Source: Cyanoderma ruficeps (lineage: Eukaryota; Chordata; Aves; Passeriformes; Timaliidae). Taken from it: a stretch of DNA of 64,000 nt. The position numbers were made by a program, and so were the translations under genes. The stretch is taken from NCBI GenBank assembly GCA_008694505.1, contig VZDJ01005178.1:126807-190806 (forward strand). The letters are read 5' to 3'. This document shows positions 24,001-36,000 of this stretch, piece by piece (position 1 is the stretch's first letter; each line of letters begins with the position of its first letter). The notes under the pieces are model-generated. The model had not been told where the DNA came from. It was given only the letters and a program-made list of their open reading frames with translations, and did no database searches.

Positions 24001-27000
24001 CCCTTTCCTGATCCCCACGTTGTGGGATCAGCTCAGGGCAAGGATGGATCCCTGTCCCTGGACTCCTCAGAGGAGCTGCTGAGGAATTCCTTTGCCTCGG
24101 GCCATTTGTTGTCTCAGTGCCTCCCACTGGAATTCGCATCCACCCTCCCCTTCTGGTGCCAGCCAATCCCTTATTCCTGCATTTTTGGGTCCCTCACCTG
24201 GTCTCTCAGTCCCTGGCAGTCCAAGGCAATCCCAGAAATAAAGGCACTTTGTGCTTGACCAGTTCCATGTGCTCTTCCTGCAGTGCAGAGCAAATTTTGC
24301 ACTGCAGCAGAGCTGGGGAAGCAGCAGGATGGGAGAGGGAAGGGCACAGCTGAGGGAGGATGTGGGAAAAAGGGATTGAAGCACCGAGGCTGAATCATCC
24401 ACACTGGGATCAGCCACCCCGGGCAGACTCAGGGGCAAGAACTGCAATCACCACACACAGAGGACACAAACAGCTCTGGAAAGGCAAATTCGGCTTGTGG
24501 AGATGCTCTAAAAAGAGCATCTCTGAGGTGAGCCACGGGTTAACAGAAACCACTGGGATTCTTCAGGCACAAGGGAAAAAAAAACCAACCAAAAGGTTTT
24601 AGAGCCATCCAACTAATGCTTCTTCAGGAGAGGACTTGAAGCTGCAATTATTCTAAAGCTGCCTATGAGGATACTCAGATCTCTGCTTATTCAACCCAAT
24701 TGAGTTCTCCATGCACACTCATGAAAAGGCACTTTGAAGGATAATTTGAACTTCATAATTCATGTCAGCTCTGGTTTCTCCTTCATCTAAAATACAAGTC
24801 ACACCTGGTTTTGCAGTACCAAAAATTTGGAATTTTAAATAAATTCCTTTGAATCTTTTAAAAGCTGTTTTGTTTCAATTTCCTTAATTTTTTACACCCA
24901 CCATCCACAACTCCCAACAACAATCCAAGATGATTTCTTTCCAAAATATAACCAGGCTTTAAATGTCCATCTGAATAGTGAATTACAGTGTGTGGGAGGT
25001 TGGTTTTATTTATTCAACTGTACTTTAGAGCCACAGCTGACAACTCCTTAATTCTGTGGATCACAAAGAAGATTGATTCCAACTCCAACAATCAATAACT
25101 CAAAAAACTGATGAGAAACTGTCGTTAGAATTCGTTGTAGATTTTTCAGGGAAGAATATCTGTTCCCACACAAAAGACTGGTTGAGCTATAGCCAGGATT
25201 AAAATCAACCTAAACTTACACTGGAAGAAATTTAAAGCACATTGAAAGCATCAGATAATTATAAGTGGGAGAATTAAAAAGGCAGAGTAATTATGAAATC
25301 CATGGCAGCAGATGCAGTGGTGCCACAGGCTCTTCCCAGCAGCCAGGCAGAGCAGAGCCCTCCCCAGAGTGCCAAATCCTTTTCCTTCCTGGACAAGCCC
25401 TCCCCAGAGTGCCAAATCCTTTTCCTTCCTGGACAAACCCTCCTCTCCTCCCTGGTTCCCCAGCCAGGGCTCGGGTTCATGCCCAGGATGAAGGGTTTAC
25501 ACTCTTGGAAAGATCATTCCCAAGCTCTGGTAAAGGCCCAGCTCCTGTGACAGACTGAGCTCTGCAGCCCCACTCCAGCTCAGGATTCCAAACAGGATTC
25601 CAGCCCAGGAGTTTGGCCTTTGAATCTGTTTTAAGCTATTTTGTTTCAATTTCCTTAAATTTTGACGCCCACCATCCACAAGTCCCACCAACAATCCCAG
25701 CTGATTTTTTTCCAAAATACAAGCAGGCTTTAAATGTCCACCTGAACGGTGAATTACAGTCTGTGGGAGGTTGGTTTAATTTACCTCCTGCCTGCTGCAT
25801 GACAGGACCACTGGTCCAAAATGGGTCAGAATTTGAGCTCCAGTGTGGGCCAGCTCCATTTGTGTGAGGACAGATCTCCAGGGAACAGGGATTTGGTGGG
25901 ACAGGAAACTCCCAGCACTGATGCCACCCGTCAGCCTCACCTTAACACTGGGCTTGAAAATTGCCTTTTTTCCTTGGAAAACCCCTGGGACGTTTGGAAC
26001 CACAGGACAAACACAGAGAGGGCTGAGGGAGGAGCCAAAGGCAGCATCAAAAGCAAGCCCTGGTGCAGGGTGTCTGAATTACTTTTGATAAGGAGCTGGG
26101 GTTTGTTAATTTGACCCCCGGGGGGTTCAAACCCAAGGAACTGCAGGGGGACAAAGCCTGGAGATGGCCCTGGAGCCCCTGCAGAGCCTCCCTGGCAGCA
26201 CTTACCCTCTCCCTTTTCACCTCCAGGGCAAGCAGGGATGCAAAGCAAGGCACAGCAAGGTTACAGCTCAGCACTGAGCACACAGCAGCCCTTCAAACCC
26301 TCCCTGCAGGGAACCTGCTTTAATTATGGTCAAAATCACTTCAATAAAGGCAACAGAGAGGAGTTTGACCCCGCTGGGGCTGAGGGGGTTAAAATCTAGT
26401 CCATAAAGCAACAGGTAACAAAGATGGTCTCAAAGTCTCTATTTGAAATATAGACTATATATAGAGTCTATATTATATATTAGAATATAAATTATATATA
26501 AAAATTATATATAGAATATATATATATAGAAATATATAATGTGGTGCTCCTTAGCATCGCATGTTTTGGGGGGAAATCTTATTTCCCTGCAATTCTCTCT
26601 TTAAAAATTATTTCAGTGCCCTTTAGAATTGTGTATTTTGGGAAAAATGTTATTTCCCTGCAAATCTTTGCTTTAAAATTTCAGTGCTCCTTAGAATCAC
26701 ACGTTTGAGCAAAAATGTCATTTTCCCTGCACTAACAGGGATAAATATGTGCAGAACTGCTTAGAACCACATATTTTGAGGAAAAAGATGGTATTTTTCA
26801 CTGCAAATCTCTATTTAAAAATGTATGAAATGCTTCTTAAATCACAATTTTCCCAAAAGGTGTGAATTTCACCAATTTCCCAGGAAAACAAGGCAACCCA
26901 GCATTTCCCAGCAGCCTCCAGAGTCTCCTCTCCAACACCATTTCCACCTTTACAACCTGTTGTATCCTCACTCCGAGTCCTCAGCAGTGACACCGAGCCA

Positions 27001-30000
27001 GGATTCGCTCTGGATTTTCCAGAAGCCCGTTCCAAGGTCACAAACACCCCAGAAGTAAAAACCCAAACCAAGCCCAAAAGGTTCAATTTCCCAGAGCAGG
27101 TTTTTTAAAAATAATAATCATTACAATTTAGGGGAGTCCACAAAGTGTATTGTTCCAAAATCCACTGCTACTAAACTGAGCTAAAATGTAAAAGCTCTTA
27201 AAATCAATTTTGTTGGGTAGAACACTGTTGGGAATACACTTCCCCCAGTGAACAATATTTAAGAATTCCCCCAGGAATTTTCATTCTGCATGTTAATAAC
27301 ATACTAATGATTAATTAGCATTAATATCCACTTAATCCCTGCAGCCATTAACAAAGGAATTGTAACTCAGAGAGAGAAAAGCAAACTTTGCTTCAGAGTT
27401 TGACACAACGCACTGACCACATCCCTGAAAAACTGGAGATTATTCTCTATCCATACACCTGCAACCAAATTTTTGGGACTTAAAAGTTTCCTTTCTTGCC
27501 ATATGAAATTGAAATATAAATTTTAAATATAAACTTAAATCGCCCATGGCAGAAGCTGAAGGGTTTTCCCAAGGAATATCCCAATCCCTGCTTACCATGA
27601 CGATGTCTCCAGGCTGGATGGTGATTTCATCGTGGCTTCTGGATTCAAAAGGATACAGAGCTCTATAATACACTATTTTTACATCCTCCTGAGCAGAAAT
27701 GGTTAGAGGAGCTTTCTCTGAGCAAAGGAAACAAACACACAGATACAGAGAGAAGAAATCAAACCACCTGATTTCTGAACACTTGGAAAACGGGGTGGAA
27801 GTGGAGACAAGAATCACCAAACCTGGCAGGGTCTGCACAAGTACCTTATCCCCTTTTTACACATGAGAAATATAAAAATTGATTATTCAAATACAATTTT
27901 CTTATTATTTTCTTCTCTGAACAACAGAAACACAGAATGCCCAATGGTTGGGAGGGACCTTAAAGCCCACCCAGTGCCACCCCTGCCATGGCAGGGACAC
28001 CTCCCACTGTCCCAGGCTGCTCCAAGCCCCAGTGTCCAACCTGGCCTTGGGCACTGACAGGGATGGGAGTCCACAGCCCCTCTGGGCAGGATTTAGTCAT
28101 AAAAAATCCTTTTGGACGAATATTTTAACCAGTTTGACATCCCCAACCAGTTCTTGTGTGTATCCAAGCCACTGAAGAGGGAAGCAGGATTCCCAATACA
28201 GGCAACAGTCAGATAGAATGCACAGAAAGAGCTCTCAGCTGCAAGACACTGTGTGGGGAGCAGAAAAAGGGAGATTCAATCTTAGATTTCAGGTCCAGTG
28301 AACAAAGGCAGGCAAGAAAAGAAAAGGGTGACTAAATGACATATTGTTCCTGCCCTGAAAAATCCCAAGGCATGTATCCCACACCAAAATAAAAACTCCA
28401 GAAATAGTTTTTGACATCTTGGATCCTTTCAGCCCCCTCCAGCTGAGATTCCTCCTTCCCTTGCCCTGCAGTCTCAGAGCTGTGCTTTCCCCTCTGCTGA
28501 ACACCAGCCTTTGGGGAAGAATTCCCTAACAGAACCATTTCTGGAGCGTGGAGCTCAATCCAGGCATTATTGACTTTAACCAGACTCACAATCCAGCCCT
28601 GAACACCACCTTGTTCTATGTTAAACGGGAGAAGAAAAGAGACCTGAGCTGTCCCAGAGCATTCCCTGCAGCTGGGCCCTACCTGCGTTGGACCACGGAG
28701 CCTGGCCGGGCTTGTTGGGCTCCTGGTGGGGCTGGAAGAGTTTACTCAGCTTCTCCTGCATCTCCTGTTTCCCCTTATCCTCGCTTTCCTTCTTCTTGGG
28801 CAGTTCTTCCCTTTTTTGCTTGTCATCTTCCTGGATTTTTTTTTGCCACTGTGGTTCTTCCTCCGGCTGTCCCCGCTCCAGCCGCGGTTTGTCCTGGATC
28901 CTCCTGGGGGACAACGGGGGGTTACAGCCACCCAAACCAAAGCCACCACAGCTTTTGGGGTCATCTCCAGCACCAGGTAGCCTCTTTAGGGCTTTTCCCT
29001 GCCCTAACTTTATTTTGGGGAGTTACCAAGCGCTCCCCAGCATCTCCTGACACTGGGAATGATTCCCAGAAATCACAAACTCACGGAATGGTTTGGGTGG
29101 GAAGGGACCTTAAAGATGCAACCCCAAGGTAAGACTCCAAACAGCCAAACCAGATAAAAGCAGGAATCAGAACACGTGGCCATCCTGATCCTCATGCTGA
29201 GGGGCAAGGAGGAGAAGTATTTGCAAGTTTTACACAGCACTCCAGAGAATTATTGGGAATATTTCCCATTCCCAACCGCCAGAGCTAACGAGTCCCTCCC
29301 CTCCACCAGAGGACAAGGCATCAAGAAAGGAATAAATATTCAATTTTCCCCCAGTAAAGATGACTCTGAAGATCTGAAGGATGCTCAGATTGCTCCAGTC
29401 TGTTCCATGGCCTATTTCACCCCTGGAATTTCCTCAGAATTAGTGACAAACGCCTGAGAAGCAGCTGCTCCCCACACACGTGGTGTGCCACAAAGAACAG
29501 GCTTTGTCCAAGGACAGTGTGAATTCCTGATCAAAAACAGTGTGAGGAAAAAAACCAATTCATGGAATCCCCAAATCCCTGAGGTTGGAAAAGCCCTCCC
29601 AGAACATCCCAGCTGTGCCCACCTTGTCCCCAGCCCAGAGCTCTGAGTGCCACCTCCAGGTGACACCTCCAGGGATGGGCACTCCAAAGCTCCCTGGGCA
29701 GTGCCAAGGCCTGAGCACCCTTTCCATGGGGAAATTGCCCCTGGAGTCCAACCAATCCACTTCCCAAGCACTAGAGGACACAAACCTCATCTGCATCCCA
29801 GGAAGTTTTGGGCTGAGAGGAATATTTTCCAGGAGATGCCAGGGAAGGTGTTACATTTAGGGTTCTATTAAAGCAGTTTCTTACCTCTGAGCTTCTTTTT
29901 GCTTTTCCAGCTCCACTGTCTTCCTTTCCTGCTCCTTCTGTTTCAACCTCTCAGCTTCCAAGCTCTTCTGCTTCTGGAGCTGCTGTTTGTTATGGATTTC

Positions 30001-33000
30001 TCTGAGCTCCTGGATTGAAGAAAGGCAGACAGGTGTAAACGTCCACTCTGGATCAGAACAGACCCCAAAGAGTTCCCTGTGAGGGGACAACAGTGGCAGT
30101 GGCTGGGGATCTCCCAAACTCACACTCCTGCCAAATGCAGATATTTCAGGTTCATTCCCAGGTCTCTGAACCACCTGCTGCCTTCCTATTTTTATCCACT
30201 AAAGGGTTGGGAAACCAGAAAACCTTTAAACCTGAAAAATGGACAAAGCTCAATCTGAACACTCACTTGTTTTGTTTGTGGGTTTATGGAATTCACTTAT
30301 TACATTCCATACACAAATCTGCCCTCTGAGCTCTCACAACAGCAACTCCTAATCAGTTTCATCTGCTAATTAATGCTGATTTACTAAAGAACCTTCAGGG
30401 CTGGTTTAAACACAGGAGACTGAAATCCTGGAGGAATGTCTTTGGGATGAATCATGGTACAGAGAATATTCATTCATATGTAAGCCAGTTTTTCTTCAAC
30501 TGCCTGAAAAAATTAGAATATAAACAATAATAATACCACGATATTTTCCTCAAGATTTGTTCCTTGCTTTAACACCTATTAACACAAATCCAGCTTTTAA
30601 CTGGAATTTCCTTGCACAACCTGGAATTTTGCATCTGAACTCCTCAGCACTACAGCAGAAAAAAGGGAAAATATACCTGTGACCACTGAGGATTTTCACT
30701 GAAAATAGTTCACTTCAAAAATTGGTATCTTTTAATGAAAAATATTGTACAGAAATAGAAACAGTTCATCTTGGAAGTATTTGGATGGTTTTTCAGAAAT
30801 TCACAATCTATAAACCACAGAAGGTTTTCGTGTAAAACTCCTCATGCACTGACCCAAATGAGAAAATTGCCCGAGACAAAAAACATGAAGTGGATGCAGG
30901 GATTAAAGTTTCAAAAGGGAAGCTGATCCTTGTGGCCCAGGTCTCAGTTTTATTTCATTAATGCTCCTTGATTTTAAATTCAATAAAAGCTGAGCTCAGC
31001 ATCATTGAAGAGAGAATCAGTTCTCAGGGAAGTTGGATTAAAGAGACCTTTTAATAATCATTTAAGTTTTCCACAGACATTTGAACACAGCCAAGCTGAC
31101 GTGCTGGGTCAGTGTTCTGTGAAAGGATTTTGCTGTGACAGAACTGTGTGCTGAGAAAACCAAACCTAGTTTATAGTTTATAGTGCTGGCACTGGATGGA
31201 GCATTTTTTGGAATGAAAAAAACCCATCCACATCCCTTTGGGGTCAGGCAGGAGGAAACAAAGGTGTGCTGGGCATCTCATGGAGCAGAGATGCTGCACT
31301 GCTTTGCCAAAGGAGGATGGGGGAAGAAGAGACAGCATCTCCCACAGTTCTACTGGAAAGCAGTTGAACAAAATCCTGAAAACACTTCAACAGCCAAGAC
31401 ATTTCCAGCTGGATGTTGAGCACAGCCCCACACTCATCCTGCCCAGGCACAGCTCCCAGCTGGACACGTCCCACTCCTGTCCTGCAATTCCAAAGACACC
31501 CCAAGGCTTTGCTCATTCCTGGGGTACAGGACAAGGAATGCCTCACCTTAAAAGCAGAGGAATTGTCGCCCTGGCATTTAAATTCAGACTGACCAACAAG
31601 GAGGATTTGAGGTGTTACAACAGCCACATTCAGAATATCGAATAGGAATGACAGCATTTCATAGAGCAGAGCAATATTCACTATATACAGCCAAGTCATT
31701 GGCTACAAAATCCTTCATGGTAGAAATGGAGTAGTTTTGGCCCAGATTGTGACAGAAAGACAACAGGACTTGGGATACTCAGGGATAACAGTGCAAGGTT
31801 TCCATCAGATCTTCTCCCCTTGAGACAAGAAGAGCATTTGATCCCAGAGGAGAGGACCCTGCAGTTCTGTGTTCCCTGAGGGTTTTGCAGAGTTTTCCTG
31901 CCCCATTCCCCAGCTCCCAAAGCCTCTGCTTGGGCCTTGGCAGACAATTCCTCCCTTCACCCCATCCTGGGGGGACTGGGCAAAGGAAGGAAGCTCCTCT
32001 CTCCTCCCTGGAATCACAGATTACAGTGACGTGTAGGGATGCTTCCCATCCAAGTGTTTGCTTTTTAAGAATTCTGAAAATCATGACCAAAACAGGCAAT
32101 TTACTTCAACTCTTGAAGATAAGCAAACGACAAAAATAACTCACTAGAACTGCGCCCAAATTGCAATTCAAGGCACATTCCTCACGCGGGCACATAAGGA
32201 TTTGATGAAAATGTAATGCTGAATTCTTGTCTCTGGTTTTGTTTTGGTGCTGGCACCCCCCAGCAAACCCTGACTCAGTGAAACACTGCACACTCATCTG
32301 CTGAGGGAAAGTGAAGCACACAACTGGAGGAGGCTCCTCACTCAGAGAGAGCTGGGTCCTGCCTGAGCAGGGCATGGAGACCTTGGGGAAGGAGTGTAAG
32401 TGCTGGGTGCAGCCCAGGAGGAGTGCCAGGCACTGCAGCATTGCCTCTCCCACTGCCACTGACTGGAAGAAAGAAATGCTGAGATGTAAAGAGGTGCTGG
32501 GAGCAGGAGTGCCCTGCTCACACTGACACACAGACACTGACAGCCACAGGACACACAGACAGCACTGGGACAGCTCAGCCCACTGGGGGCTCACTGCTTT
32601 GGCCAGAAACTGGGGAGAAAAAACCTCAGGAGAACTATTTCAGAAACATGAACTCATTCCTTGTGTGCTCTCGGGCAGGAACAGCAGCAAGAAATTCTGG
32701 ATTCTTCCATGTTATAGGAAATTGGTCCTTGGAGACTGGAGTCACAGCGAGCCTTGAGCTTGGAGGGTTCAGTTTAGATCCAGGGATCTGGGCAGGAATT
32801 CTTTATCCTGAGGGTGGGCAGGCCCTGGCACAGGGTGCCCAGAGCAGCTGTGGCTGCCCCTGCATCCCAAAGCCAGGTTGGACATGGGGGAATTGGACAG
32901 TGGAAGGTGTCCCTGCCCATGGCAGGGGTGGAACAGGATGAGTTTTAATGTCCCTTCCAACCCAAACAATTCCATGATCATAAAATAAACAAGTGGCCAA

Positions 33001-36000
33001 TTCCATTTTACTGATACTTGTATCAACATTAATTATTAGATCTCTAGGCTGAGATTTTTAAGGAGTCCAGAAGCTTCACTCCTTCAACCCAAAGACACGA
33101 AGAAGAGGCCAAAGTTTCAACCTTGTAACAAACTTTGTCACTTTATAGCCAAATACAGCCCAATGCACAAGATTGTTATCTTATATCATAAAATGCCTCA
33201 AATCTCTCTTGAAAGGATACCTGAGCAGCCAAACAAGCACCAACAATCTCCTGAGACCGAGTGGTTCTCCCTGAAGATATCCAACACTACAATTCAAATG
33301 ACCTGATTTGAAATATTAATAACATTTTGTAAGCCTGAAAAGATGTTGGTGGAAATTCACCAAATTCTGTGAATATTTCCAGCTCCAAAGGACTCATCAG
33401 AAGGAATTGCCATCAGTTGTTTTGGAGAGATGACAAAAAGATCCAGCAGGAAAAAAAAAAATCTTTTTTCTCTCCCTAATCAGTCCTATGATATTAGGAC
33501 ACACAGCAAAGATGATATAATTTAACACTTGTATAAAGTATTTACATACTACAGAACATAAAAACATGGAGACAAATCCAGAGTATCCTGTAAACTGCTG
33601 TGGTTTGGAAAAGTTGCCTGGTGAACTAAATTACCTTGATTAAATCCAGAGTTTGCAATTCTTTTCTTTGGTAAAAATGTATTTTAAAAAGGAACATTTC
33701 CATCTTTCCCATCTTGTCCTATTGTCCCTTAATTTACAGGAAACCTTTATCATATTTAGAGCTCAGATGTGGTGGAATTGTTGAGACACAATTTGAAAAA
33801 TTTCCCATTTCATTGTGAGCGTTATCCAGCTGCCTGACAATCACACAGATGGCACCACAGGACACAGCCAGGAACTGAGAACTCAACAAGTTCTGCTATT
33901 CAGGGAAATTATTAATTTAGTATTATTTACAAGCCAATTTCTACCTACTGTCAATGTCAGTCACTTTTCCAGTGGTGGTTCCTAAAAGTTGCAGCAGATT
34001 TTTCATTTTTTTTAGGTAACGGTATGTGAGATTTGTGGAAGTTCATACTGACCTGCTTTGGGGTGATATGATCACCCAAGTGAGAGGTGTGTTCTCTGTG
34101 GGCGGAGAACTCCCACTTCACACAAATCCCAGTAAATCCAGGATTCCAGGAAAGCCTTCACTGGCCTTGGCCATAAAATCCCAGAGGGTGCTGGGCACTG
34201 CCCAGGCTCCCCAGGGAATGGGCACGGCCCCGAGGCTGCCAGAGCTCCAGGAGCCTTTGGACAGCGCTGCCAGGGATGCCCAGGGGGGATTGTTGGGGCT
34301 CTGGGCAGGGACAGGGTGGGACTGGATGGTCCCTGGGGGTCCCTCCCAGCTCAGGGCATTCCATGAATCCATGAAGAACAACAGCCATGAAATCACTGCT
34401 GCACTCAGCACCTTCTCAGTGGTTTCTCTCCCCCTTCCATGCTGAGCCCATAAAAAGGTGCATGTGTCTTTCTAGGGATTTGAATCCAGTTATAAAATCC
34501 TCCAGGCCCCCCAAAATATGCCTTGGACATCTTGAGAAACTACAAAAGGGAGAAATCTCTGAATTCAGCTCCCACTGCTCAGTGTCCACAGCACAGCTGG
34601 GGCTGGAGCGTGTCCAGGGCAGGGCAGGGAGCTGGGGAAGGGGCTGGAGCCCCAGGAGGGGCTGAGGGAGCTGGGAAAGGGGCTGAGCCTGGAGAAAAGG
34701 AGGCTCAGGGGGGACCTTGTGGCTCTGCACAAGTCCCTGCCAGGAGGGGACAGCCGGGGGGGTCGGGCTGTGCTCCCAGGGAACAGGGACAGGAGGAGAG
34801 GGAACGGCCTCAGGCTGGGCCAGGGGAGGCTCAGCTTGGCCAGCAGCAGGAATTTCCCCATGGAAAGGGTGCTCAGGGCTGGGAATGAGTTGCTCAGGGA
34901 GGTTTGGAGTCCCTGTCTCTGGATGTGGCCCTCGGGGACAGGGTTTGGGGTCATGCTGGGGTGGCACTGGGTGATCATGGGGGTCCCTTCCCACCCTGTC
35001 CACTGTGGGATTCTGTGCCTGTCCCTGCTGAACCCAGCCCCTGCAGGAAAGGCAAGGAAGCTGAGCAGGGCAGGAACCCCCACAGACAGCCCCTGATCTG
35101 CTGCTCCTGGCAGGGGAGTCCCACAGTCTCCTCCAGCCAGCAAGACTTCCTGCTCTTCCCAAAAAAGTGTCTCCACAACTCCTCATCAATTGACTGAAAC
35201 CCATTTTCCTGGTAAACTGCAAAATCATTTACCTTTAGTCAAGGCATTCCTGGAGTCCTGGCACATGCTGATAAATCTGGGTTTAATGGGCAACTTCAAT
35301 TTTTAATTATCGTCAGCTTGTTATCTCTGAATTGCAATACTTCAATATTTAAAAGACTGTCTTTTGGCTGATTGGTTTGGTTTGGTTTTTTTTGCTGCTG
35401 TCACAATACCAAGACTGTTCACCCTTCTCCCATTTATTTTTAGGTAATTTATGATCAAACCAAATACAGGCACTGATTTTAGAATTAATATCCTTTGGCC
35501 CATTTTATCACTTTTAAAGGACTCCATTAAAAAAATAATACCCAAGAAGCACAGTATGCTAAGATGTACCCAAAAATCACATACGAAGAAAAATCAAGAG
35601 AGGTTTAAACCTCAAGGGTTAATTAAGCAAGGATTAGACCATTCTATTTTCTTTTAACTATAAATTGTGCCCATTTTGTTTGTTTTGTGTCTGACTGCAG
35701 AGATTCTCTCCCCTTCCACCCCCCTGTCTCAGACTGGGAGAGTCATTTTCAAATTAACCTTAAAACAGGGCCTCACTTTTAATTTTTTCCTATAATTATT
35801 AATAACTCCAATTTAAACAAGCTCTTTGTTCTTAAATTGAACCCTGCCTTCCATCCGAAATTGTTTGATTTGATCCCAGTTGATCAACTGTCACAACAAC
35901 TCCATTCAAGTCTCTGTCACGGTGATTTTCCTGCTGAATACTTTTAGCACAATTTGTGACACCTTGCAGGAAGTTGAGCATTCTTGGTCAGCTATCAGGA

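Larger units (their letters stand above)
23288..26205 (-). other. ITSN1 intron 20
   Basis: 2.9 kb after the microexon. Holds the longest CR1 (23431-24090), a duplicated 165-nt block (24848 and 25618) and a 40-bp direct duplication (25356-25435). Confidence 0.85.
26221..27595 (-). other. ITSN1 intron 19
   Basis: 1.37 kb. Contains the UGC cluster, an AT palindrome-rich tract (26447-26541) and a degenerate tandem repeat (26543-26850). Confidence 0.85.
28904..29884 (-). other. ITSN1 intron 17
   Basis: 981 nt with a CR1 3' terminus (29078-29122) and a longer-subtype CR1 (29560-29752). Confidence 0.85.

Noticed and set aside
34416..35228. 270-codon minus-strand open frame
   Set aside because: CR1 fragment read on its antisense strand; Pro/Ser-rich with no recognisable domain.
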